Of a stretch of 64,000 nucleotides of DNA, positions 50,115 through 58,874 are shown piece after piece. Each line of letters begins with the position of its first letter. Position 1 is the stretch's first letter. The stretch is taken from NCBI GenBank assembly GCA_964020105.1, contig OZ026535.1, forward strand, positions 1,178,001 to 1,242,000. The letters are read 5' to 3'. The notes below the pieces were generated by a model, which was not told the origin of the DNA, did not search any database, and saw only the letters and a program-made list of their open reading frames with translations. Both the position numbers and the translations under genes were made by a program. Source of the stretch: G964020105 sp964020105 (GTDB taxonomy: Bacteria; Pseudomonadota; Alphaproteobacteria; WRAU01; Hepatincolaceae).

Positions 50115-51278
50115 TTAGTTTATCGTTGTGGTTTTTGCCTTAGCTATTCTCTCTATGATTAAAGATATGCCAATGATAAAAAACATAGTAACACTAATAA
50201 TAAATAAATATTTTACGTCTAAAATTTCATTTTGCAGAGATATTAAACCAAGTAATATTACTGCACCAAAGCGGCTTATCATATTTAAAAAAGCAAAAAT
50301 AGCAGAAATATTCTCTGGGGCAAATCTTTTAATATAATAAGATCTTATAATAATTGGAATTAGGCTAGTACTACCTTGCATAAATCCATAAAATATAATA
50401 GCCACAAATATATTAATATCAACTATAATAATACACACTAAAATACACAAAGAGGCGTTAAAAGCAAGCACACTTCCACTAGTAAAATAATATTTTTCAG
50501 GAATATATTTTCTATAAATATTATTGCTAATAAATTGTGATAAAAAAGTTACAGTATATACAATAAATAAAGTTATTAATTGTTTACCAGATAAATTAGA
50601 AGCAATATTTTTTTCTAAATTACTAAAGAGGGGTTGCCAAAAATGATAGATAATTTGCATTCCTAAAGTAAATGCCAAAAAGATAAATATATACATTTTT
50701 CCATGATTTCTTAGCATAAGAAAAGATTTTTTAGCATTATCAAATAAAAACTTGAATGTAATAGTATTCATATTTGGTTTTTCTCGACAAAAAACAAATA
50801 CTAAAGCACACATATTAATAATAAAAAATGATCCTATTAAAAGTACATTATAACCAAATCCTAAATATAATAAATATAAAGCAATCCCTCCTGTTATAAT
50901 ACTTCCAATCCCCTGAATTTCTGTCCATAGATGAGCATAATCCTTATATGTATTTTTTGTTACTTCTATTTCGTTAATTACCCATCCCTCGAAAGCTCCA
51001 GAGATTAAGACTAATCCTAAAGAATATAAAATTTGTCCAATTAAAAGAAGATAAAAATACTCTGGATAAAGATAAAAAATATAAAGCATAGAACTACAAA
51101 CAACTCCAAGAATAACTGATAGTTTTCTAGAATAGCTATCGGCAAACACTGCGGTTGGAAATTCAAACAGCAACACAATTAAACTGTATGCTCCTTGTAA
51201 TAGCGCTATTTGTGGAAGGCTTACTCCATTTTGTAAAAGATAAACCAAACATAAGGCGAACAGCTGAAAATACACCAT
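50115..51278 (-). CDS. MFS transporter, possibly with a frameshifted 5' end
   Basis: This 387-residue protein has about 11-12 membrane helices. MFS motif A occurs as PTAVFADSYSRKLSVI between helices 2 and 3, after VSLPQIALLQGAYSLIVLLFEF. The open frame starts inside helix 1. In another frame just upstream, an ATG at 51339 reads MYKLNFQVLKHNNLKIMALNYG and would join this frame by a single-base shift near 51280. That gives a more typical N-terminus, so the gene may be frameshifted or mis-sequenced there. Substrate unknown. It lies between zapA and the 6S candidate. Confidence 0.75.
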   Translation of the reverse strand: MVYFQLFALCLVYLLQNGVSLPQIALLQGAYSLIVLLFEFPTAVFADSYSRKLSVILGVVCSSMLYIFYLYPEYFYLLLIGQILYSLGLVLISGAFEGWVINEIEVTKNTYKDYAHLWTEIQGIGSIITGGIALYLLYLGFGYNVLLIGSFFIINMCALVFVFCREKPNMNTITFKFLFDNAKKSFLMLRNHGKMYIFIFLAFTLGMQIIYHFWQPLFSNLEKNIASNLSGKQLITLFIVYTVTFLSQFISNNIYRKYIPEKYYFTSGSVLAFNASLCILVCIIIVDINIFVAIIFYGFMQGSTSLIPIIIRSYYIKRFAPENISAIFAFLNMISRFGAVILLGLISLQNEILDVKYLFIISVTMFFIIGISLIIERIAKAKTTTIN

Positions 51279-51339
51279 AGTTTAGTGCCATAATCTTCAA
51301 ATTATTATGCTTAAGAACTTGAAAATTTAATTTATACAT

Positions 51340-51636
51340 TTGTAATTTTTCGATTGTTTTTGATAAACTTATTCATTATTACACAATTCATATCCATCTT
51401 GATTAGCTTAAATCATTTATATACCCAGCAAGACGAGTAATATTAATTGTTAATAGTAAATATTTTTTAATTATATAATAATTAGATTGCCATTTTTAAA
51501 TAAAAGCAAAGTAGAAATACTTCTAATTCTATACTTAACAGATATTTGGAAATTATTACCTTTTGCTTATAATCAATCTAGCAAATAAGTATACATGCTA
51601 TTTTGCTTAGCAACAATAGGGGCAAAATAAATCTTT
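51340..51636. other. Intergenic, no gene seen
   Basis: AT-rich sequence between the MFS gene and zapA. I found no ORF, RNA gene or repeat beyond the possible extra 5' codons of the MFS gene at 51279-51339. Confidence 0.5.
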
Positions 51637-52002
51637 CTAAGAATCTTCTGTCTCTATAGTTAAAGGAATTTGATTCTTTATAATAGTTTCTAGGGCAATT
51701 ATGGTTTCTTGTAAGTTAAAGATTTTCTTTTGCAATTTATCAATATCAGATTTATCTATTACCTCATGTTGCACTTTTCTAGCGTTATCTTTTTTTTCAT
51801 CAAGCTCAGTCATGAGCAAAAATGCTTGTGATAAAAAAACAATTTCTTGCGAAATCCCAATAAAAAGTGTTGGATTTTCTAACTTCATTTCTTTAATTCT
51901 GTTGTCTAGTAAGGTGGCATAGCTTTTAGTAAGCTCAACATCATCTGTGGAGCAACCGATTTTATATGATTTGTTATTTATAACAACCTCAACTGTGCTC
52001 AT
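51637..52002 (-). CDS. zapA: Cell division protein ZapA
   Basis: This 121-residue protein begins VEVVINNKSYKIGCSTDD, the ZapA beta-hairpin. A helix (SYATLLDNRIKEMK) and a long C-terminal coiled coil (DIDKLQKKIFNLQETIIALETI) follow. ZapA bundles FtsZ filaments at the division ring. It is coupled to the upstream small coiled-coil gene by a TAATG overlap. Confidence 0.85.
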   Translation of the reverse strand: MSTVEVVINNKSYKIGCSTDDVELTKSYATLLDNRIKEMKLENPTLFIGISQEIVFLSQAFLLMTELDEKKDNARKVQHEVIDKSDIDKLQKKIFNLQETIIALETIIKNQIPLTIETEDS

Positions 52003-52262
52003 TATTTTACCTGTTGCTCGATAATTTTTAAATTGTCCAGATCGCTAGATATGTCATCTAAATTATGCAATACCTCTTTCAGTAAATTTTTATAACGCAT
52101 TACTTCTTCTTTTAATTGCTGATTTTCCACTTGTAAATCAATCATATTGCTTCCTTCTTTAGAGGAGGGCGAGAAGTTTGCAGAAAATAATTGGGTTATA
52201 TTTTTTAATCCTTCATTCATTAGATCTAATTTTTGCAGTTCTGAACTTAATTGTTTCTTCAA
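52002..52262 (-). CDS. Small coiled-coil protein upstream of zapA
   Basis: This 86-residue protein is nearly all helical, with a Leu/Glu-rich coiled coil (DLQVENQQLKEEVMRYKNLLKEVLHNL). Alphaproteobacteria often encode a short coiled-coil protein (DUF4164-like) before zapA. The overlap with zapA indicates coupled expression. A role in FtsZ-ring assembly is inferred from context only. Confidence 0.68.
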   Translation of the reverse strand: MKKQLSSELQKLDLMNEGLKNITQLFSANFSPSSKEGSNMIDLQVENQQLKEEVMRYKNLLKEVLHNLDDISSDLDNLKIIEQQVK

Positions 52263-52296
52263 AATAGTATTCTCTTAAAATTAAGATTATGTGTGA

Positions 52297-52325
52297 TTGA
52301 TTCGATTTCATACTCTTTTTATGTT
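52297..52325 (+). promoter_or_regulatory. Possible gap promoter
   Basis: TTGATT (52297-52302) and TATGTT (52320-52325) are 17 nt apart, upstream of gap in the region divergent from the zapA operon. The -10 match is modest. Confidence 0.3.
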
Positions 52326-52399
52326 ATCATATGTAATGTAGATCATCCAATGATCCGTAATTATAAAATATATACCAATAAAATACAAGGAGAGAAAGT

Positions 52400-53413
52400 A
52401 TGCCTGTTCGCGTAGCAATTAATGGTTTTGGTAGAATCGGAAGATTAACTCTTAGAGCTATTTTAGAACAAAATCGCTCTGATGTTGAAGTTGTAGCAAT
52501 CAATGATCTTGGTTCAGCAAAAGTCAATGCTCACCTATTAAAGTATGATAGTGTTCATGGAACACTAAATGTTGATATTTCTGCTAAAAATGATAATACG
52601 CTTGTTGTAAAAGGCAAAGAAATAGGAGTTTATGCTGAGCGTGATCCTAAAAATTTACCTTGGGGCAAATTAGCAATAGATGTTGTTTATGAATGCACCG
52701 GTATTTTCACCTCAAAAGAAAAAGCCTCTGCTCATCTTCAAGCAGGAGCTAAAAAAGTTCTCATATCCGCTCCTGGAGAAAATGCTGATTTAACCGTAGT
52801 TTATGGAGTAAATCATGACAAGCTAACCGCCGAGCATACCGTTGTATCCAATGCCTCATGTACAACTAACTGCTTAGCTCCTGTGGCTTTTGTTGTTAAT
52901 AATGCCCTTGGAATAGAAAGGGGTTTTTGTACAACTGTCCATTCTTACACTGGCGATCAACCTACTTTGGATACTTTTCATAAAGATCTAAGAAGAGCTA
53001 GAGCTGCTTCTTTATCAATGATACCAACCTCTACTGGCGCTGCTAAGGCTGTTGGTTTGGTACTACCAGAATTAAAAGGCAAGTTGGACGGCTCTGCTAT
53101 TAGAGTTCCTACTCCTAATGTTTCATTGATTGACTTCAAATTCACCACTAAAAAACCCACCTCCGTTAAAGAAGTAAACGACTTAATGATAGAAGCTGCT
53201 AGTGGAAAACTAAAGGGAATTTTAGGAGTTAACTCTGAAGATCTAGTATCTATTGATTTCAACCACTCTCCTTATAGTTCAGTATTTGATTTAACTCAAA
53301 CTCAGGTAATAGATAATAATTTTGTTAGAATTCTTTCATGGTATGATAATGAATGGGGCTTCTCTAGTAGAATGTCTGACACTGCAACTGCTTTAATGAA
53401 ACTTGCTAAATAG
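52400..53413 (+). CDS. gap: Glyceraldehyde-3-phosphate dehydrogenase
   Basis: This 337-residue NAD(P)-dependent enzyme has the Rossmann start [12 protein letters not shown], active-site Cys154 in SNASCTTNC, His181 in [10 protein letters not shown], and the terminal [18 protein letters not shown] precedes the ATG. No pgk or tkt gene is adjacent. Having GAPDH sets this organism apart from Rickettsia, which lacks glycolysis. Confidence 0.97.
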   Translation: MPVRVAINGFGRIGRLTLRAILEQNRSDVEVVAINDLGSAKVNAHLLKYDSVHGTLNVDISAKNDNTLVVKGKEIGVYAERDPKNLPWGKLAIDVVYECTGIFTSKEKASAHLQAGAKKVLISAPGENADLTVVYGVNHDKLTAEHTVVSNASCTTNCLAPVAFVVNNALGIERGFCTTVHSYTGDQPTLDTFHKDLRRARAASLSMIPTSTGAAKAVGLVLPELKGKLDGSAIRVPTPNVSLIDFKFTTKKPTSVKEVNDLMIEAASGKLKGILGVNSEDLVSIDFNHSPYSSVFDLTQTQVIDNNFVRILSWYDNEWGFSSRMSDTATALMKLAK

Positions 53414-53431
53414 TTTTTTATTAATTTAATC

Positions 53432-53466
53432 GCTATTGGGGAGTATTAGTGCTCCCCAATATAGCT
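53432..53466 (+). terminator. Terminator after gap
   Basis: A GC-rich stem TTGGGGAG / CTCCCCAA, extendable by GCTA / TAGC, has an 8-nt loop and is followed by TTTATGG. It lies 19 bp past the gap stop codon. Confidence 0.65.
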
Positions 53467-53483
53467 TTATGGATTAATTTTTT

Positions 53484-53813
53484 ATGCTTAAAGTATACTC
53501 ACAAGAAGAATTATTGGTTGCATTGTCTGGTAAAGAAGCTGTTCTTGTTGATTACTCTGTAGTACATAATTTAGGAATTGTTTTACTTAAGGCTACAATA
53601 GTAGCAAATAATATGAATAATCTCTTAATTATAGTTGATACTGGTAATTCGCTACCTTATTTGATATTTTCAATAGAAAATGGCTTTAAAATCATTTTAG
53701 TTAATATTGAAAAAAGCATCTATTTATCCTATAAAGATATGGCGACAAAATATGAGTGCTTATTATTTAATTGTGTTGAAAATCTGATTGAGTATTTAAA
53801 CAATAAGGGCTAA
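53484..53813 (+). CDS. Conserved-looking small protein, unknown
   Basis: This 109-residue alpha/beta protein (MLKVYSQEELLVALSGKEAVLVDYS...) has alternating hydrophobic strands and helices and no signal or membrane helix. The pattern EALVDYSVVHNLGIVLLKA followed by ILVNIEKSIY is protein-like, but I do not recognise a family. It lies 34 bp before efp on the same strand, with no ribosome site of note. Probably a lineage-specific gene in the efp-suhB operon. Confidence 0.55.
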   Translation: MLKVYSQEELLVALSGKEAVLVDYSVVHNLGIVLLKATIVANNMNNLLIIVDTGNSLPYLIFSIENGFKIILVNIEKSIYLSYKDMATKYECLLFNCVENLIEYLNNKG

Positions 53814-53847
53814 ACTATACGAGAGTTTTGATAAGAAGAGGAAAATA

Positions 53848-54414
53848 ATGAAAATAAATGCTAATGCAATTCGTCCTGGAATGATAATTTTACATAATAC
53901 TAGGCTTTACAAGGCAGTTGATACGTATCACGTAAAACCAGGGAAAGGTGGTGCGTATGCACAAGTGGAATTGAAAGATGTTATCTCAGGTAATAAATTG
54001 AATGAACGTTTTAGATCAGATGAGGGTGTAGAAAGAGTAATTTTAGACCAAAGAGAGTGTACGTTTTCTTATATAGAAGGAACATTTTATATCTTTATGG
54101 ATAACGATAATTATGAACAAATACCTCTTTCACAGGCAGAATTAAGTGATGATCAGAGAGCGTATCTTAAAGAAGGAATGGTTGTAAATATAGAGTTTTA
54201 TGAGGAGAGAGCGATTAATATTATTCTGCCAGCAAATGTAGTATTAGAGGTGGTGGATACAGAGGCTGTAATAAAAGGTCAAACTGCTTCTGGCTCGTTT
54301 AAGCCTGCGATCCTTGAAAATGGAATTAGAGTAATGGTTCCTCAACATATTGAAAGTGGCACTAAAATTGTTGTAAGTACAGGTGATTCAACTTATGTGG
54401 AAAGAGCAAAATAG
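53848..54414 (+). CDS. efp: Elongation factor P
   Basis: This 188-residue translation factor relieves ribosome stalling at polyproline. It has domain I with the loop HVKPGKGGAYAQV (Lys33 is the tip residue modified in many bacteria), domain II GTFYIFMDNDNYEQI and the domain III signature VEGTQ-like INIILPANVVLEV. No lysyl-modifying gene (epmA) is seen nearby. AAGAGGAAAA precedes the ATG; the stop is immediately followed by the suhB-like ATG. Confidence 0.96.
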   Translation: MKINANAIRPGMIILHNTRLYKAVDTYHVKPGKGGAYAQVELKDVISGNKLNERFRSDEGVERVILDQRECTFSYIEGTFYIFMDNDNYEQIPLSQAELSDDQRAYLKEGMVVNIEFYEERAINIILPANVVLEVVDTEAVIKGQTASGSFKPAILENGIRVMVPQHIESGTKIVVSTGDSTYVERAK

Positions 54415-55137
54415 ATGCAAACATCTTTAACTAATTTACTAAGTATCTCTGTTAAAAAGTACTCCCACTCTGTTATAAGGGATTTTAATGAGTTAGAACA
54501 TTTAGTATCTAATCATGAAATAGCTTTAGATTTTGCAATAAATTCAAACATAAAGGTGCAAAAAAACATTAGTAGGGATCTTTTAGATTTTAGAAAAAAT
54601 TACAGTGTTATTTATAAAAATAACGAAATTATAGATAATAAAGATAAATCTAATTATTTTATTGTAAGCGGTATTATGGGTATGAAAAATTTTGTCAAAA
54701 GTATTCCATATTTTTGCATATGTGCTTCTGTAGAAAGGGATTCAGAAATTTTTGCAACTGCAATTTACAATCCTATAACCAATGAAATGTTCACTGCAGA
54801 AAAAGGTATGGGAGCATTTTATAATAATAAAAGATTAAAAATATCTCCTCAAAGATCATCAAAAATTAACGATTATAGTGTGTTAGCAACAGATTTAAGT
54901 TATATAAAAAATAATAAAGATATTAATTCTAACGTAAGAATTAGCAACTGTAAAGCACTGGATATTTGTTATTTAGCTAGCGCAAAAGTTAACAACTGTA
55001 TTTTTTCAGAAGAATCCCCTCTACATAATATTACTCCAGCAATCTTAATAGCAAAAGAAGCTGGCTATAATATCAGCATAACCTCCCTAAAAGGAAATAA
55101 TGAAAAAGTTATTACAACTTTAAAGGTTGTTAATTAA
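54415..55137 (+). CDS. SuhB/inositol-monophosphatase homologue lacking catalytic aspartates
   Basis: This 240-residue protein fits the IMPase fold by length, by the FCICASVERDSEIFATAIYNPITNEMFTAEKGMGAF stretch (canonical: VAL...G.VYdP..dElF.A.rG.GA) and by its place after efp. The metal-binding motif DPxDGTxNF reads SGIMGMKNF at 85-93, so both aspartates are replaced (Ser85, Met88). The later WDxAA motif reads HNITPA, again losing Asp. It is therefore probably not a phosphatase. SuhB has non-catalytic roles in rRNA transcription in E. coli, so a structural role is possible. It is joined to efp without a gap. Confidence 0.7.
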   Translation: MQTSLTNLLSISVKKYSHSVIRDFNELEHLVSNHEIALDFAINSNIKVQKNISRDLLDFRKNYSVIYKNNEIIDNKDKSNYFIVSGIMGMKNFVKSIPYFCICASVERDSEIFATAIYNPITNEMFTAEKGMGAFYNNKRLKISPQRSSKINDYSVLATDLSYIKNNKDINSNVRISNCKALDICYLASAKVNNCIFSEESPLHNITPAILIAKEAGYNISITSLKGNNEKVITTLKVVN

Positions 55138-55139
55138 CA

Positions 55140-55364
55140 ATGTATTTAAATATTTTAGTTTTATTAGCAAGCACAGCTGTATGTTTAGATATTGAAAACT
55201 ATTACTCAGCAAAGAAGCAGTATATATTAAGTGAAGATAATATTAATTGCTTACCTTCTAGTAGATTGCTAGTGGAAAAGAAGCAAGATAGAATAGAAGA
55301 CTACCTAAATAGTTCTGCTAATATTCCAACAAAAGTAAGACCTGAGTATGTAGTGGTAGAATAA
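55140..55364 (+). CDS. Small secreted protein, unknown
   Basis: This 74-residue protein starts 2 nt after the suhB-like stop. A short hydrophobic N-terminus (MYLNILVLLASTAVC) looks like a signal peptide or lipobox-like end. A charged, Tyr/Ser-rich tail follows, ending RPEYVVVE. No family recognised. Close spacing suggests translation with efp and suhB. Confidence 0.45.
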   Translation: MYLNILVLLASTAVCLDIENYYSAKKQYILSEDNINCLPSSRLLVEKKQDRIEDYLNSSANIPTKVRPEYVVVE

Positions 55365-55487
55365 TAAGTAGAATAAAGCTATAAAATATACTACAATAGC
55401 GGTAGTCTATCCGATATACATTGGTTATTTACATTCAAGATAGTAGGGTTGTCGTTTTGGTATTTTTATGGTTAGACTGGGGAGTTC

Positions 55488-56645
55488 ATGTTTTGGTTAT
55501 TTTTAATTGTTTTAGTTGACTCAATAGGATTTGGGATTATTTTGCCGCTATTGCCTGTATTTGCAATAAAATTTGATATCAATGCATTTCAATTAGGTGT
55601 ACTAACAGCGGTTTTTTCATTTTTTCAATTAATAACAGCGCCATTGTTGGGAGCGCTTAGTGATAGATTTGGTAGAAAATTGATTATAGTAGTTTGTTTA
55701 TTTGCCATAGGTTTTTCATATTATTTACTATCAAACGCTACTAGCTTTAATGAGGCTTTAATTGCAAGGATGATAGCTGGGATTTTCACGGGAAACATTT
55801 CAGTTGCCTTAGCGGCCACATCTGATTTATCATCTGTAGAGAAACGCACCCAATATATGGGAATTATAGGAGCCGCGACTGGGTTGGGATTTATGTTAGG
55901 GCCAATACTAGGAGGGTTTTTAGCAGGAGATGATATAAAAAATGCTGATTTGAAAATGATTTTTGAGATGGCGGCTGTTACTACAACTGTTGCAGCAGTA
56001 TTAGCATCAATTTTTTTCAAAGAAACTCTACCAAAATCACAGCGACATAAATTTAATTTAGTGACAAAAGCGTCCAGAACGTTAACTTTGATTTACTATA
56101 ATAAACAGATGATGTTTTTAATATATTTATCAGTTTTAATGTGGTTTGGTTTCGCATCAATCAATGTTTTTTTAACAACATGGACAATTAGTAAATTCGA
56201 TCTTAGCCCTTTTGATTTAGGTATAATTGGTACTTTATTTGCTTTCATTGCTGCTGTTGTGCAGATTGTATCTCCTCGTTATATTAGTGGCGGGAAGGCA
56301 ATTTTATTAGGATTTCAAATATCAGCTTTTGCAATATTTGCAGTATTAATTAAACCAAGTTTAACTTCATTAGCAATAATAGTAGTATTTTTAGCAGCTG
56401 GGATAGGTATTTTATATCCAAATTTAAACTCTACAATATCTCTGTATGGCTCAAAATTACAAAGGGGCTTTATTTTAGGCTTAAGTCAATCTGCGGGCAC
56501 ACTGGGTCAGACACTTGGTCCTTTGATAGTTGGATTTATGTATTTACAGTTTTCACCCTCTCTTGCTTGGATAATTATTGGTCTTGCGTTTTTAATTGCT
56601 TCAGTTATTACATTATCATATCTATTATCTGATAAGGGACGTTAA
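55488..56645 (+). CDS. MFS transporter, TetA-like (copy 1)
   Basis: This 385-residue protein has 12 predicted membrane helices. Landmarks are MFS motif A GALSDRFGRKLII, a helix-4/5 segment VALAATSDLSSVEKRTQYMGIIGAATGLGFMLGPILGGFLAG and QSAGTLGQTLGPLIVG in the second half. This resembles the tetracycline-efflux branch of drug:H+ antiporters. The ATG at 55488 has GGGGAG 5 nt upstream. A paralogue lies just past rpmE. In an intracellular organism it may move metabolites instead of drugs; substrate unknown. Confidence 0.85.
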   Translation: MFWLFLIVLVDSIGFGIILPLLPVFAIKFDINAFQLGVLTAVFSFFQLITAPLLGALSDRFGRKLIIVVCLFAIGFSYYLLSNATSFNEALIARMIAGIFTGNISVALAATSDLSSVEKRTQYMGIIGAATGLGFMLGPILGGFLAGDDIKNADLKMIFEMAAVTTTVAAVLASIFFKETLPKSQRHKFNLVTKASRTLTLIYYNKQMMFLIYLSVLMWFGFASINVFLTTWTISKFDLSPFDLGIIGTLFAFIAAVVQIVSPRYISGGKAILLGFQISAFAIFAVLIKPSLTSLAIIVVFLAAGIGILYPNLNSTISLYGSKLQRGFILGLSQSAGTLGQTLGPLIVGFMYLQFSPSLAWIIIGLAFLIASVITLSYLLSDKGR

Positions 56646-56731
56646 AATAAAATCTTTCTTGACAATAAAGTGATATAAAATTATTCTACATTTATCGTAA
56701 TACCCTAGGGAATTTTTTTGGAGATCTAATA

Positions 56732-56962
56732 ATGAAAAAGAATATACATCCTAATTATCATAATATATGCATTCAAATGACTGACGGTACTAAGCTTGAA
56801 ACCAAATCAACTTGGGGGAAAGCAGGGGACGTTATGATTTTAGATATAGATATAAAAACACATCCTGCATGGACTGGAGTACAAAAAATGGTTGATAACG
56901 CAGGTAAAGTATCTAAGTTCAATGCGAAATTTTCTGGATTTGGATTGACTACACCAAAATAA
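56732..56962 (+). CDS. rpmE: Ribosomal protein bL31
   Basis: This 76-residue protein has the family pattern [41 protein letters not shown] and FNAKFSGFG. It lacks zinc-binding cysteines apart from one Cys in the N-terminus, so it is the non-zinc type. Paralogous MFS genes flank it on both sides. Confidence 0.95.
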   Translation: MKKNIHPNYHNICIQMTDGTKLETKSTWGKAGDVMILDIDIKTHPAWTGVQKMVDNAGKVSKFNAKFSGFGLTTPK

Positions 56963-57027
56963 CAAGACAACATATCTAAATAAAATATTGATCAATAATT
57001 GTTTCTTATTGTGTTGTTGGAGATTTT

Positions 57028-58182
57028 ATGCCCATACTGTTTTTATTAACTTTGATAGATCTGATGGGTTTTGGAATGATTTTTCCACTATTACCGCTTT
57101 TCAAGTTAAAATTTTCCTTAAGTAGTGTAGAAATAGGATACGTTACATCTTTATTTGCACTTTTTGCCATATTTGGTAATTTAACATTTGGTATAATTAG
57201 TGATTATGTGGGGAGGAAACTACCATTAGCTTTACCGATGTTTGCTACAGCTATTATCTATTATTGGACAGGTCAAGTAGAAACATTTAGTAGTTTTATT
57301 ATGCTAAGATGCTTAGCAGGATTCTTTGCTGCAAATTTTTCTGTAGCTTTTGCGGCAGCAGCAGACGTATCTTCAGAGAGTAATCGCTTCAAAAACATAG
57401 CTATAATTTCTTCTGCCTTTGGTCTTGGTTTTGTTCTTGGCCCAGCACTTGGAGGTTTTTTAGCAGGTAATAGTAATATTTTAGCAAACATTGATTTTGC
57501 TACTCCTTTTAATATTTCAGCAATTCTTAATATAGTAGCAGGTGTAGGTACTATTGCTTTATTTAAGGAAAGCTTACATAACAAAAGCAATCAAAAAAAA
57601 CCATTAGCAAGTATAGTATTGCAAATTAAAAAATTCTCCATTGATAAGAATTTTCTTTTTTTTACGTTTTTAAGCATGATGTTTACAGGTATAATGTCTG
57701 GAGTGCAGATTTTTTTAGGTGTATGGTTAAATGGTTACTTCGATTTAAGTGCGAGAGACATAGGTTTTTTTTGGGCAATATCAGGTTTAGTAATGACGGC
57801 TGTACAGTTAAATATAGCAAAAATATTTAATGCAAGGAAGTCATTGATATATGGGTTAATATTATATTCATTATCAATTGGAGCATTTGTTTTTAGTGAT
57901 AGTGTATATTTAGTTTTATTATCGTCAATCATAATGACAGTAGGTATTGCGATGGTTAATCCAAGTATTCAATCTAGTTTATCTTTAAAAGGAGATAAAC
58001 ATCAGCAAGGACTTATTTTTGGTATTAATCAATCAATGAGCAGCTTAGGTCGGGTGATTGGTCCAACTTTAATTGGGTTACTTTTTCTGATAAATATTAA
58101 AATAGCGTGGTCAACAATCTCGATAATAGTCATGTTAATGGGAGTATTAACAATCAGATTTTTTAAAAAAGATAAAATATAG
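57028..58182 (+). CDS. MFS transporter, TetA-like (copy 2)
   Basis: This 384-residue paralogue of the MFS gene before rpmE has the same landmarks: FGIISDYVGRKLPL, AFAAAADVSSESNRFKNIAIISSAFGLGFVLGPALGGFLAG and NQSMSSLGRVIGPTLIG. GTTGGAG precedes the ATG. Sequence divergence suggests an old duplication around rpmE and different substrates. Confidence 0.85.
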   Translation: MPILFLLTLIDLMGFGMIFPLLPLFKLKFSLSSVEIGYVTSLFALFAIFGNLTFGIISDYVGRKLPLALPMFATAIIYYWTGQVETFSSFIMLRCLAGFFAANFSVAFAAAADVSSESNRFKNIAIISSAFGLGFVLGPALGGFLAGNSNILANIDFATPFNISAILNIVAGVGTIALFKESLHNKSNQKKPLASIVLQIKKFSIDKNFLFFTFLSMMFTGIMSGVQIFLGVWLNGYFDLSARDIGFFWAISGLVMTAVQLNIAKIFNARKSLIYGLILYSLSIGAFVFSDSVYLVLLSSIIMTVGIAMVNPSIQSSLSLKGDKHQQGLIFGINQSMSSLGRVIGPTLIGLLFLINIKIAWSTISIIVMLMGVLTIRFFKKDKI

Positions 58183-58226
58183 TATAATTAAATATATGTT
58201 GATATAACCAATAAGAGATTAATGCA

Positions 58227-58766
58227 ATGAAACCATTAATGCCTAGAGCAGTAGCAGTATGGCTAATAGAGAACACATCACTAACGTTCAAACAGATAGC
58301 TGATTTTTGTATGATTCATCTTTTAGAAGTAGAATCCATAGCCAATGAAGAGACTCATAAGTCATTACAACCTATGAATCCGATCAGCTCTGGAGAGTTA
58401 AGCGAAGAGGATATTAAAGCATGTGAACTTGATCCAACAAAATCACTAGCATATGTAGAAAGTAAAGAATATAATAAATATACAAAAGTGGTAAAAAAAG
58501 ATAGCACAAAGCAAAGTAAATTCAAGAAAAAGGCTAAGCCTGAGTCTATTTTATGGATAATAAATCATTACCCAGATATTAATGATTATCAAATTTCTAA
58601 GCTTTTACGGACAACAACCAATACAATAAAATCTATCAGATCAAAAGGATACTGGAATTATAAAAATCTCTCTCCCAAGAATCCTGTTAGTTTAGGCCTA
58701 TGTGAAGAGCAAGCTCTCTCAAAACTGATAGAAAGTTCGGCTAAGAAGTTACAAGATCAAGCTTAG
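58227..58766 (+). CDS. trcR: Cell-cycle transcriptional regulator TrcR (DUF1013)
   Basis: This 179-residue alphaproteobacterial protein has a start KPLMPRAVAVWLIENTSLTF followed by QIADFCMIHLLEVESIANE. A second helix-turn-helix reads PDINDYQISKLLRTTTNTIKSIR, ending with PKNPVSLGLCEEQAL. The order matches the DUF1013 family. TrcR is described as a cell-cycle regulator in Caulobacter. The linker at about 70-110 is Lys-rich. Confidence 0.85.
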   Translation: MKPLMPRAVAVWLIENTSLTFKQIADFCMIHLLEVESIANEETHKSLQPMNPISSGELSEEDIKACELDPTKSLAYVESKEYNKYTKVVKKDSTKQSKFKKKAKPESILWIINHYPDINDYQISKLLRTTTNTIKSIRSKGYWNYKNLSPKNPVSLGLCEEQALSKLIESSAKKLQDQA

Positions 58767-58874
58767 TAATACAAATACCCTCTGAGGGCTTGCAAATTCT
58801 TATTTTGCGCTTAAAAATTGAGTTAGAGCTAGTTATTTTATCGCATGGTTTTGCAGGTGTAATTAATAAGAAAA

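Noticed and set aside
52327..52527. 66-codon minus-strand frame
   Set aside because: It overlaps the start of gap in antisense and has no protein-like features.
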